Below, piece after piece: positions 38,259-46,229 of a DNA stretch of 64,000 nucleotides. The DNA is from Nostoc calcicola FACHB-3891 (lineage in GTDB: Bacteria > Cyanobacteriota > Cyanobacteriia > Cyanobacteriales > Nostocaceae): the NCBI RefSeq assembly GCF_014697355.1, contig NZ_JACJRQ010000002.1, forward strand, positions 62,001 to 126,000, written 5' to 3'. Under the pieces are notes generated by a model. That model made no database searches. It saw only the letters and a program-made list of their open reading frames with translations, and was not told the DNA's origin. Numbering within the stretch: the first letter of the stretch is position 1; each line of letters opens with the position of its first letter. Position numbers and translations under genes: made by a program.

Positions 38259-38622
38259 GAGGTTGTTTGAAAAGTATCGTATAGTACATGAAATTCTGAT
38301 ATTACCCCCCAACCCCCCTTGTAAAGCAGGGCTGTTTCATTCCTTAAAATGGGTGAAATTGCAAGATGCAAAGAGATAAAAATTGAGAGTAAGCGCACAA
38401 TTCCAGTAAAAAACTTTTGCGCCTTCAACCCAAATACACGATTTTCCTTTGCGTCTTTGCGCCTTTGCGTGAGATTATCCTCTTGACAAATCCCCATCAT
38501 CAGCGAATGAAACAGCCCTGCCTTGTAAAGGGGGGCTTTAAGAGACATTCCCCCATTCACAAGGGGGGTTAGGGCGGGTATTAGACACTTTGGGTAACAA
38601 ATATAGCTTTTCAAACATCTTC
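38259..38622. mobile_element. Outer MITE with GAGGTTGTTTGAAAAG ends, carrying a nested MITE
   Basis: Left end GAGGTTGTTTGAAAAG and right end CTTTTCAAACATCTTC match as 14 of 16 inverted positions. The C-rich interior is interrupted by the 194-bp element at 38327-38520. Remnants of the same ends occur at 112 and 261. Confidence 0.75.
38327..38520. mobile_element. 194-bp MITE with 16-bp perfect TIRs and 10-bp target duplication
   Basis: CAGGGCTGTTTCATTC and GAATGAAACAGCCCTG are perfect inverted repeats. CCTTGTAAAG occurs directly on both sides (38317-38326 and 38521-38530), an exact 10-bp target-site duplication. The interior includes TTTGCGTCTTTGCGCCTTTG and no transposase. Confidence 0.9.
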
Positions 38623-38817
38623 TTATAAAGATGAATCTTTCTATTCACGAATGGTTCGAGGATTGCTACATATTGTTATGAATAAACAGTATGTAGTTAA
38701 ATTTGCTCTGTAGATAGAGGAATATTCTGAGCAAAGTTACTACGATTCTCTGCCGAGTATAACTATTTTTTACTAAAATTAGAATACGAACTTAGTATTT
38801 TTACAAGCTTTGGCTGT

Positions 38818-39246
38818 ATGAATGCGGAATTTTTTTACAGGATTCCTTTGATGCCTTTAGGGTTACTCTGGCTGGCTTATGCCTTACTGGGGTGGTACCT
38901 TGCTGCTCATCATATTATTTGGTTAGTGGGCGCTTTTGTAGCTGCTATGGTGATAGCTGTAACACGCAAAAGTATTTCTTGGTTAGAGCGTTTAGTGGAA
39001 TTTGGCTCTAAAGCCTTAGTTGTCATCTTATTTTTAAGCACATCAGTTGCTTTGGTAGCAACTTGGTCGTTATTATTTAGTCTATTTCTCATACCATTAG
39101 CAACTACGCTTTTAGCTGACTTAGAAATGCGTTTTGCCGGTTTCAACAAACTAGATTCATTTTGGGTATTAACAATACTAGCAGTATTGGGTTTAATAGT
39201 GGGTGAAGTAATAGATCTTCTATTTTTTCCAAGTAGCAGATATTGA
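38818..39246 (+). CDS. Multi-pass membrane protein, unknown function
   Basis: A 142-residue integral membrane protein with about five helices: LGLLWLAYALLGWYLAAH, IIWLVGAFVAAMVIAV, ALVVILFLSTSVALVATW, LLFSLFLIPLATTLLAD and FWVLTILAVLGLIVGEVI. The N-terminus is short and polar. I do not recognise a family; the hydrophobic pattern is complete and the start ATG 38818 follows an AT-rich leader without an obvious Shine-Dalgarno. It is followed by ATTCAGA heptamers and converges with the lysozyme-like gene. Confidence 0.7.
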   Translation: MNAEFFYRIPLMPLGLLWLAYALLGWYLAAHHIIWLVGAFVAAMVIAVTRKSISWLERLVEFGSKALVVILFLSTSVALVATWSLLFSLFLIPLATTLLADLEMRFAGFNKLDSFWVLTILAVLGLIVGEVIDLLFFPSSRY

Positions 39247-39364
39247 AGAAGAATTCAGAATTCAGAATTCAGAAGTCAGAATTCAGAATGGGCTATGCCC
39301 CGCTGCGCTAACAGAATTAGAATTAATCTCTCTGCCTAGTTACCAGACTTAGATGTTGTACTTT

Positions 39365-40009
39365 TTATCGTTGCTTGCTAGAAGGATTTGGGGATGGAGT
39401 CAAATTTGGGGTTGTTAGTGGGTTAGCTGGGTTTAATTCCTCTTGCAACATTTTCTGATAAATCTTAGGCAAAGAGCCACTAACAGAGTTCGTTTCTATG
39501 CCATATCCCAAACTTGTCCAAGTGGGAGAAAGTCGCCGCAAAACATCGTTTAATTTTCCCTGGCGCAAGAGTTGAGAAATATTAACTCCCCAAACTTTTG
39601 AATCATTCAACCAACGATAAACTACTATGTCTTGATATTCTGCTTCAAAACTATAATTAACCCAAAACATCAACCGCATTGGGTTTGGGTGATAGCGAGG
39701 GGCTATATTGTACCAGGTAGTGTTGATGATTTGATATCTACCAGCAGCGGTGGAACAATTACCTGTGTTGGGGCCTGTGACAATTGTGACGCAGACCTCA
39801 GGATGTCGGCTGAGATCGCTGACTTGTTGTCCGCCATACAACAGAGAATAGGGACGGTTACCACTTGCCTCGCTGGCTGAGATGGTTCGCATTAAAGCGC
39901 GGATATAAGGGTCGCCCTCTTTCATTACCAAAGGTGGCTGTCTAACTTCAAAGATCGGATCGGAAGGCGATCGCAATTCTCCTTGAATATACCACTGCAA
40001 CAAGCACAC
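39365..40009 (-). CDS. Lysozyme-like glycoside hydrolase (muramidase), membrane-anchored
   Basis: A protein of about 214 residues with a lysozyme/muramidase-like domain: ALMRTISASEASGNRPYSLL (candidate catalytic Glu), then TGNCSTAAGRYQIINTTWYN and a helical C-terminal half ending before a Pro-rich tail. The GTG at 40009 begins in the middle of a hydrophobic helix; the frame stays open upstream and encodes LIGPIAALLGFVCLLQW. A CTG at 40075 lies seven bases after AAGGAG and would give a full membrane anchor with LKGFEFKGVEK before it. I list the conservative start; the longer form is more plausible biologically. Likely peptidoglycan hydrolase facing the periplasm. Confidence 0.82.
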   Translation of the reverse strand: MCLLQWYIQGELRSPSDPIFEVRQPPLVMKEGDPYIRALMRTISASEASGNRPYSLLYGGQQVSDLSRHPEVCVTIVTGPNTGNCSTAAGRYQIINTTWYNIAPRYHPNPMRLMFWVNYSFEAEYQDIVVYRWLNDSKVWGVNISQLLRQGKLNDVLRRLSPTWTSLGYGIETNSVSGSLPKIYQKMLQEELNPANPLTTPNLTPSPNPSSKQR

Positions 40010-40447
40010 GAAGCCGAGAAGCGCCGCTATTGGCCCAATCAGTTTTTCAACACCTTTGAATTCAAAGCCTTTCAGAGTCTGACTCCTTGAAATTCGCTTT
40101 CTTCGCTAACAAAAATTATCGACGAATTCATTGTGACAAAGTTCGCGTTTGTTGTCAGTTATCATTTCCGGTTAGCTGATTTTTTTGACTAGAGGAAATG
40201 GATAGAAACGCGATTAATCGCGTCTGTGACGAGTGGGGAGGTATTTGTTTCATTGATAACTAGTAGAGCAGATATAAACATTTTTCACGGAAATCTATTT
40301 TGAATCGAAATAATGACTAAATATAGAAATTATGCCTGATTAAGTCGAAAAGTGTACCTTGAGAAAGATATTCTGAGATTTTCCTTATGTTTAAATTAGC
40401 ACGCAGTTGTGTGTATTTCAGTAGTAGTTGCTATACAAGGGGAACAG
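40010..40447. other. Divergent spacer with GCGATTAATCGC palindrome
   Basis: ACGCGATTAATCGCGTCTG at about 40208-40226 matches repeats near 7156 and 36674. The rest contains the start region of the lysozyme gene and AT-rich leader of the aldo/keto reductase; AAGGGGAACAG precedes ATG 40448. Confidence 0.5.
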
Positions 40448-41410
40448 ATGTCCGGAACTACGTCAAATTCAGAAATGCTATACCGAGTTATCGGTAGTAC
40501 AAAAGAGAAAGTTTCCGCGATCGGACTGGGTGGTTGGCATATTGGCTTGAAGCACATTGATGAGGAACTGGCTATCCGGATTGTTCGCACAGCGATCGAT
40601 GGCGGCATTACTTTTATGGACAATAGTTGGGATTACAATGGTGGAGTTAGCGAAATTCGTATGGGGAAAGCACTGCGCGATCGCTACCGTGACAAAGTGT
40701 TCCTGATGACAAAAATTGATGGTCGGTCTAAGAAAGCAGCAGCAAAACAGCTAGACGAATCACTCCAACGTTTGCAAGTTGATTACATCGATCTTGTTCA
40801 GCACCACGAAATTATTCGCTACGAAGATCCGCATCGAGTTTTTGACCCAGAAGGAGCGAATGCCGCCTTGATTGAAGCACGGGAAGCTGGTAAGCTGCGA
40901 TACATTGGTTTCACTGGACACAAAGACCCCCACGTGCATCTGCATATGTTGGAAGTTGCAGCCAATCATAAGTTTAAATTTGATACAGTGCAGATGCCGC
41001 TAAATGTCATGGATGCACATTACCGCAGCTTCGAGAAGCTGGTTTTGCCAGAACTAGTCAAACAAAACATCGGCGTTCTCGGTATGAAAAGTTTAGGAAA
41101 CGGTATACTTTTACGGTCGAATACCGTCAAGCCAATCGAGTGTTTACAGTATGCTCTGAATCTGCCGACATCGGTTGTAATTACCGGAATTGATAGCATG
41201 GAGATTCTCCAACAAGCCTTTACAGCGGTGCAGACATTCCAGCCAATGAATGACCAACAAGTGCGATCGCTCTTAGAAAAAACGGCAAAGGCAGCATCAA
41301 GCGGCCAGTTTGAGCCATTCAAAACTTCATCAATTTTTGACAGCACTGCCCAAAATCCAGATTGGTTAGGAGATGAGCCACAACGCATTCAGGAATTAAT
41401 GCCAGCATAA
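40448..41410 (+). CDS. Aldo/keto reductase
   Basis: A 320-residue NAD(P)H-dependent oxidoreductase with the TIM-barrel aldo/keto reductase fold. The catalytic tetrad is visible: Asp and Tyr in TFMDNSWDYNGGVSE, Lys in VFLMTKIDGR, and His in LVQHHEI. The N-terminal strand reads KVSAIGLGGWHIG. Full length, with the C-terminal extension of bacterial members. The start at 40448 (MSGTTSNSEM) is chosen because of its good ribosome site; an in-frame start at 40409 is weaker. Substrate unknown. No operon partner. Confidence 0.93.
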   Translation: MSGTTSNSEMLYRVIGSTKEKVSAIGLGGWHIGLKHIDEELAIRIVRTAIDGGITFMDNSWDYNGGVSEIRMGKALRDRYRDKVFLMTKIDGRSKKAAAKQLDESLQRLQVDYIDLVQHHEIIRYEDPHRVFDPEGANAALIEAREAGKLRYIGFTGHKDPHVHLHMLEVAANHKFKFDTVQMPLNVMDAHYRSFEKLVLPELVKQNIGVLGMKSLGNGILLRSNTVKPIECLQYALNLPTSVVITGIDSMEILQQAFTAVQTFQPMNDQQVRSLLEKTAKAASSGQFEPFKTSSIFDSTAQNPDWLGDEPQRIQELMPA

Positions 41411-41654
41411 AACCAAGGAAGGGTGTGTTAACTCTTCCACATGACATGAAAAACACAATACCATATCATGTCCGGTTAATCATTTATCATTAAAATCTCT
41501 GTGCGTCAGCCTGAGTAATATAGCATTTGCTAGTCTGCTGAGGTACAAATCTCTGCGTACCTCTGCGCTTTACTTTGCGCCCCTCTGCGTTTCAAAATAT
41601 TATCTGTACCTCACTTAACTGGGAACCACTATAAGTCTTTCACCGGACATCATA

Positions 41655-42170
41655 TTACATATCATTGCTAGAAGGATTCAGAGTATAATCAGCTGCTGCT
41701 TGAGTGCGACGGCGGCTCATTTTTTGTTCATGAGCATCGTAAGCAATACATATCCAAATTAAAGCCATGAATAAGATTGTTTTGTTAAAGCTTTCTGCTC
41801 CATTAGGAAACAGGCTACCAGCAGGTACAATGCCGAATGCTAAAGTAATGCTAAACGTCATTAGTATTAGTAATAAACCCGTCCAACGCACCCAATAATT
41901 GAGAGCAAACAATGCACCCAACAGAATTTCTGCTAACGGTAATAACCAGGCATAAGGAATGGAGATAAACCCAGGCAGTGGTCCCAGTCCTTCCCATCCC
42001 GGTGGAATTCCATAGCCAATTATTTGGAGTTTTTGAGTTAGGACAGTTTGATAGAAACCATTAGGAACGCTAAAGTTGAGATAGTTCGCAATACCAGAAA
42101 GAAGAAAGAAAACACCCATTGTTACGCGACTAACAACAACAGCCGTCCGCAGGTTGAGTAAATATTTCAT
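41655..42170 (-). CDS. DoxX-family membrane protein
   Basis: A 171-residue, four-helix membrane protein of the DoxX family. Motifs: MGVFFLLSGIANYLNF, LPLAEILLGALFALNYWVRW and LMTFSITLAFGIVPAG. AGGAG lies just upstream of ATG 42170, which rules out the longer frame starting inside repeats. DoxX proteins associate with quinone or oxidative-stress functions; here it lies 122 bp downstream of an NDH-2-like flavoprotein on the same strand, consistent with a membrane redox unit. Confidence 0.88.
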   Translation of the reverse strand: MKYLLNLRTAVVVSRVTMGVFFLLSGIANYLNFSVPNGFYQTVLTQKLQIIGYGIPPGWEGLGPLPGFISIPYAWLLPLAEILLGALFALNYWVRWTGLLLILMTFSITLAFGIVPAGSLFPNGAESFNKTILFMALIWICIAYDAHEQKMSRRRTQAAADYTLNPSSNDM

Positions 42171-42292
42171 GAGTGGACTCCTAAAGATGAGATTGAGTTT
42201 GGATATTTTGTAGAAAATTGGGATGTGGGAGATAGGGAGATGGGGAGACAATGACAAATGATAAATGACCAATGACAAATGACAAATGACCT

Positions 42293-43708
42293 TTAACGAG
42301 CAGGGGGTGTAAGACGATCGAGTAAGGTGGGTACACCCGTCCAACTGAGGTTTTGCTGAAATTGCATCGGTTCAGCAGCCCGCCAGATGAGGGGAGCGGC
42401 TAAAATTAGTCCAGCAGCGACGGTTGCAACGCCATACAGCCAAGGAGTCTGTCCTAACTGCATGTGAGAAAAAGGGCGATGACGCTGGAATAATTCGTCA
42501 GTCAGCCACTCGGTTGTGACTTTGCGATTATGTGCAGAGTTTGGCAGGAGTTGTAGATATGTTGCTTCCCGAATGAGATGACCGGGCTGCCCTTTAATCT
42601 GGACTTTATTAAACAAGTTAGCAACACCTTCGTTGAGTCCCAGTTTCATCAAAGTACCACGCATTTGGATTTGCACAGGTATGGCGGGTTTGCCTTCTTC
42701 AAGCCGTTTGAGATTGTGAGCGATCGCTTTTCCCTGTTGATAGGCAACTTGGGCTGTGGTAGGTTGGGGATGATCCCTATCTGTGGCGCAGTCTCCAGCC
42801 GCAAAGATTTCAGGAAAATCAGGGAGTTGCAATGTGGGTGTCACCACTAGCCGTCCGCGATTGTTTGGCACTGGTAACTCCATCAACAAAGGATTGGGAG
42901 CAGTTCCAGCAGTCCAAACAATGGTTCCAGCCTGCAAAATCTGTGTTTGCTCGTGTTGACGGTACTCTACACCATCTGCGTGAATCTTGGTAACAGCCGC
43001 GTCAAATAGGAAATCCACAGAAACCACCCGACGTTTAAGCGCCCTTTGGACTGTGCAGCGCAAATGACTATTCACGTCTCCTTTGAGGATTTCCCGGCTG
43101 CGGTTCACTAATGCCACCCGAATTTCATCGGCATCACCGCCCAACTCGTCGTACCAAATGGGTAATAAATCTGCTAATGTACAGGCTAGCTCAATGCCAG
43201 CCGGCCCCGCCCCAATAATAGCAACAGTCACGAGCTGGCGACGACGTTCTGAGTCTTGAGTTTGAATTGCCTGATGCAGTCTGTGTTGCAAGTGTTTTCG
43301 CAAAGCCATTGCCTCTTTCCCAGAGGTAAATAGCATGGCATATTCCGCCGCACCGGGAGTATCGAAGTAAGTTGTTTTACTGCCCAGTGCTAACACTAAG
43401 TTACTGTAGTCACAAACCTTACCAGATGCTAGGGTAACTCTGCGTTGATGTGGATGAATTGATTTGGCTGTGTCCTGCACAAAAGTGACACTACTACCAG
43501 CCAAAAGTTCTTCGTAGCGGGGGTAAACTTGTGTGCTGTGCAATTCACCGCTCAATAGTTCATACAATAAAGGTTTGAAACTAAAGCGATCGCGTTGCTC
43601 AATTAAAATAATGGGATGGGAGTAATTTTGATGGCTTAAGTGCAGAGCTGTAAACAGTCCAGCAAAGCCACCACCCAGGATAAGTGTAGGATGAAATGTT
43701 TGCTGCAT
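42293..43708 (-). CDS. NDH-2-like NAD(P)H dehydrogenase (FAD-dependent)
   Basis: A 471-residue flavoprotein of the type II NADH dehydrogenase family that passes electrons to quinone without proton pumping. FAD-binding GxGxxG is LILGGGFAGLFTALHL; the NAD(P)-binding motif is VAIIGAGPAGIELACTL; the second FAD motif is PEIFAAGDCATDRDHPQP. A C-terminal hydrophobic segment (WLYGVATVAAGLILAAPL) would anchor it to the membrane. ATG 43708 begins MQQTFHPTLILGG. It is likely transcribed with doxX. Confidence 0.93.
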   Translation of the reverse strand: MQQTFHPTLILGGGFAGLFTALHLSHQNYSHPIILIEQRDRFSFKPLLYELLSGELHSTQVYPRYEELLAGSSVTFVQDTAKSIHPHQRRVTLASGKVCDYSNLVLALGSKTTYFDTPGAAEYAMLFTSGKEAMALRKHLQHRLHQAIQTQDSERRRQLVTVAIIGAGPAGIELACTLADLLPIWYDELGGDADEIRVALVNRSREILKGDVNSHLRCTVQRALKRRVVSVDFLFDAAVTKIHADGVEYRQHEQTQILQAGTIVWTAGTAPNPLLMELPVPNNRGRLVVTPTLQLPDFPEIFAAGDCATDRDHPQPTTAQVAYQQGKAIAHNLKRLEEGKPAIPVQIQMRGTLMKLGLNEGVANLFNKVQIKGQPGHLIREATYLQLLPNSAHNRKVTTEWLTDELFQRHRPFSHMQLGQTPWLYGVATVAAGLILAAPLIWRAAEPMQFQQNLSWTGVPTLLDRLTPPAR

Positions 43709-43996
43709 AGGTGTAAGAGTTGCTGCTTTGTGAACTGTTCTTAGTATGGCGACACTTAGCAACTCTTAAGTGATAAAAGAATAAAGCTTGGCTGAAAAAT
43801 TTTAGGGAATTTACAAGATAGTTTTCACTATTTTCTCAGCAATAATTCAGTTATTGAGAAAGGCAGAGGGCAGGAGGCAGAAGGCAGAAGGGAATCCTGC
43901 CTCCTGTTGTCTGCCTGTTACCTAGCGTACACACAAATCTTTTAGAATTGTTGTGTAATATCAATTCAAACAATCTTTGCAAGACATCGATCATCT

Positions 43997-44024
43997 GTAG
44001 GGGCGCACAGCTGTGCGCCCCTAC
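43997..44024. repeat. 28-bp palindrome (GGGGCGCACAGC family)
   Basis: A perfect palindrome with GTAGGGGCGCACAG arm, same as those at 1276, 46094 and 48357. The rest of the 43709-44090 spacer has GGCAGAAGGCAGA-type repeats near 43865-43905. Confidence 0.8.
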
Positions 44025-44090
44025 CCAGGGTATTTGTCGCATTCTTTTTTAAAATTGGTATAACCTAGAGTGGGTTAATTTTTACTCTTA

Positions 44091-44290
44091 GATGCAACAA
44101 AGGTGCAGGTTGATGCATCTAAGGTGCAGGTCGATGCATCTAAGGTGCAAGTCAATGCATCTAAGGTGCAAGTCAATGCAACAAAGGTGCAGGTCGATGC
44201 AACAAAGGTGCAGGTCGATGCAACAAAGGTGCAGGTCGATGCAACAAAGGTGCGGGTCGATGCAACAAAGGTGCGGGTTGATGCATCAAA
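44091..44290. repeat. 21-bp tandem repeat, nine full units plus a partial
   Basis: Units begin GATGCAACAAAGGTGCAGG and repeat exactly every 21 bp at 44091, 44112, 44133 and so on to 44259, with a partial at 44280. Two subtypes alternate in blocks: GATGCATCT in units 2-4 and GATGCAACA in the rest. Because 21 is a multiple of three, all six frames stay largely open and plus-strand frames would encode heptad peptides such as VQVDATK, but no ribosome site or family supports a gene. The repeats end four bases before the cobJ stop. Confidence 0.92.
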
Positions 44291-44293
44291 ATT

Positions 44294-46024
44294 TCAATGT
44301 TCGGTATAACGACGCGGTGTATAAACCCAAAGATTACCATCGCTGCGCTTGATAATTCGGGTTTTTGTGGAACCGACAAGAATAATTGTCCGCATGTCGG
44401 CGCTAGCTGGTGCTAACTCCTCAAGTGTAATCACTTTCACAATCTGTCCTGGTCTGCCGAGATTCCGTCCTAAGACCACTGGTGTATCCGGTGTTCGATG
44501 TTGCAACAAAATATTTCTCGCTTCTGCCAGTTGCCAAGTACGATCTTTGGAAACAGGATTGTAGAAAGCAATTACGAAATCAGCTTCGGCAGCAGCGGCA
44601 ATTCGTTGGGCGATCGCTGACCAAGGTTTTAAGATGTCAGAAAGGGAGATTGCACAAAAGTCATGTCCAAGGGGCGCACCAATGGCGGCGGCTGCTGCTT
44701 GCATCGCTGAGATGCCCGGTGCTACATGAATGTCGATACTCTCCCATTCTGGTTTAGCATAGCGATCGCATACTTCAAAAACCGCTGTTGCCATTGCATA
44801 AATACCAGGGTCGCCAGATGAAACCACGGCTACATATCGCCCAGACGCAGCTAAATCAAGCGCCATCTCTGCCCGTGATTCTTCTTGGCGGTTGTCGGAC
44901 TCATGCCGTTGCTTCCCATCTCCGAGAGAACCGATTAAATCTAAGTAAGTTTTGTAACCCACCAAATCAGTTGCCGACTTGAGTATTTCCTTGACTTCCC
45001 CAGACATCCACTCTTGACCACCAGGGCCAGTGCCAATAATCGCTAGCCGTCCGCGTGGCTGACCGATGGTGTCGGCATCAATGGGCTGCTGGGCAATGGC
45101 GATCGCAATGTGAGGATCGGGAGATAAAGGAACAGTGTCTGTGGCGGCGATCGCTGCGGCTTGGGCGGGGCTATAACCTTGTGAAAGCCAACTTTCTAGC
45201 TGATTTGAAGTAAAAAAGCGAGCAGGCACTTTCAAGGCGCTAGCTACGGCGTGGATGGCGGGATCGGTAGCGGCGGTGATGGGTGCAAATATGCCTGCAA
45301 CTGATGGCGATGCTAGGGCGGCATCAGCTAATACTTGTTTTACTAAAGCTACTGCTTGGTCTGCATAACCAATGATGCCATCAATGGCGATCGCTATAGT
45401 TGCAGGGTGGTAGATGAGGCGGTTAGACGCAGGATTCACCAAACGTTCTGTAACTTGGATAGTCAAATCTCCATTTGGATGTATGGGCAATTTGCTATCG
45501 CTCAACCAAGGTGCTGCGCCTTCTACTTTCACTTGTGCCCCGGCTAACAAATCTGAGATAAATTTTTTCGCATCATCTGGGTTTGCTAAATGGTATCCGG
45601 GCGGAGGAGACAACAGCGCTGTGCCCAAACGTAAATCGCCTGTGGTGGTAATTGCAGCTTTGACATCAAGGACTTGGGCAATGCGGCGCGCCAAATCATT
45701 TACCCCACTAAGTCCGCCCAACAGTGGCACAACAGCGCTACCATCTTCAGCCACAGCTAACACACATGGTTCCTGTCGTTTGTCAGAGAGCATGGGAGCT
45801 AGCGTCCTAATCAAAATACCAGCAGCACAAATGCCAATTAGTGGCCTTCCCTGAGCAAATAACTCGCGTAGTGTCTCGCCAAAATTCTTGAAGCTGATAT
45901 CAACCCCAGACGTGCGACCCTCTAAACCGTATAATGTCGTTTCTGGTAGGATACTAATTATTTTGCGTGCTACTGCTACGCTATTTTGACCTAATACTAT
46001 AATGGCGGGTGCAACGTTCATCAT
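44294..46024 (-). CDS. cobJ: CbiG-CobJ fusion: cobalamin biosynthesis
   Basis: A 576-residue bifunctional enzyme for corrin ring synthesis. The N-terminal half is CbiG-like (GICAAGILIRTLAPMLS; VPLLGGLSGVNDLARRI), which opens the delta-lactone of cobalt-precorrin-5A. The C-terminal half, from GRLAIIGTGPGGQEWM, is precorrin-3B C17-methyltransferase: LVGYKTYLDLI, VVSSGDPGIYAMA, HVAPGISAMQAAAAAIG, and FVIAFYNPVSKDR. Such fusions are common in cyanobacteria. Its 3' end abuts the 21-bp tandem repeat. No cobalamin riboswitch was seen upstream. Confidence 0.94.
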   Translation of the reverse strand: MMNVAPAIIVLGQNSVAVARKIISILPETTLYGLEGRTSGVDISFKNFGETLRELFAQGRPLIGICAAGILIRTLAPMLSDKRQEPCVLAVAEDGSAVVPLLGGLSGVNDLARRIAQVLDVKAAITTTGDLRLGTALLSPPPGYHLANPDDAKKFISDLLAGAQVKVEGAAPWLSDSKLPIHPNGDLTIQVTERLVNPASNRLIYHPATIAIAIDGIIGYADQAVALVKQVLADAALASPSVAGIFAPITAATDPAIHAVASALKVPARFFTSNQLESWLSQGYSPAQAAAIAATDTVPLSPDPHIAIAIAQQPIDADTIGQPRGRLAIIGTGPGGQEWMSGEVKEILKSATDLVGYKTYLDLIGSLGDGKQRHESDNRQEESRAEMALDLAASGRYVAVVSSGDPGIYAMATAVFEVCDRYAKPEWESIDIHVAPGISAMQAAAAAIGAPLGHDFCAISLSDILKPWSAIAQRIAAAAEADFVIAFYNPVSKDRTWQLAEARNILLQHRTPDTPVVLGRNLGRPGQIVKVITLEELAPASADMRTIILVGSTKTRIIKRSDGNLWVYTPRRYTEH

Positions 46025-46070
46025 TAATAAATTACGAATTACGAATTATTTAATTAGTACTTACAGCAAT

Positions 46071-46157
46071 TTTCAGGTAAACAGACCACGTTGTAGGGGC
46101 GCACAGCTGTGCGCCCCTACCGGAGATTGTGGTTCAAATAGATGAAAAACGCTGTCA
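46071..46157. mobile_element. MITE-like element with palindromic core (copy C)
   Basis: TTACAGCAATTTTCAGGTAA and GATGAAAAACGCTGTCAA are imperfect inverted ends; between them are AGACCACG/GTGGTTC arms and the GTAGGGGCGCACAG palindrome. Lies between cobJ and the ABC exporter gene. Confidence 0.75.
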
Positions 46158-46229
46158 AACAAAGGTTCTCAGGAATTTGAGTGCTTCGATCTTATTTTGA
46201 GACATCGCGTCAACTATATCGCCGTTATT

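Noticed and set aside
38207-38614. A 135-codon minus-strand frame
   Set aside because: It runs across two nested MITEs and their inverted repeats; no ribosome site or family resemblance.
44092-44352. Heptad-repeat peptides (MQVDASK/RCRSMQQ) in plus-strand frames
   Set aside because: They are open only because the 21-bp repeat is a multiple of three; no Shine-Dalgarno and no known family.
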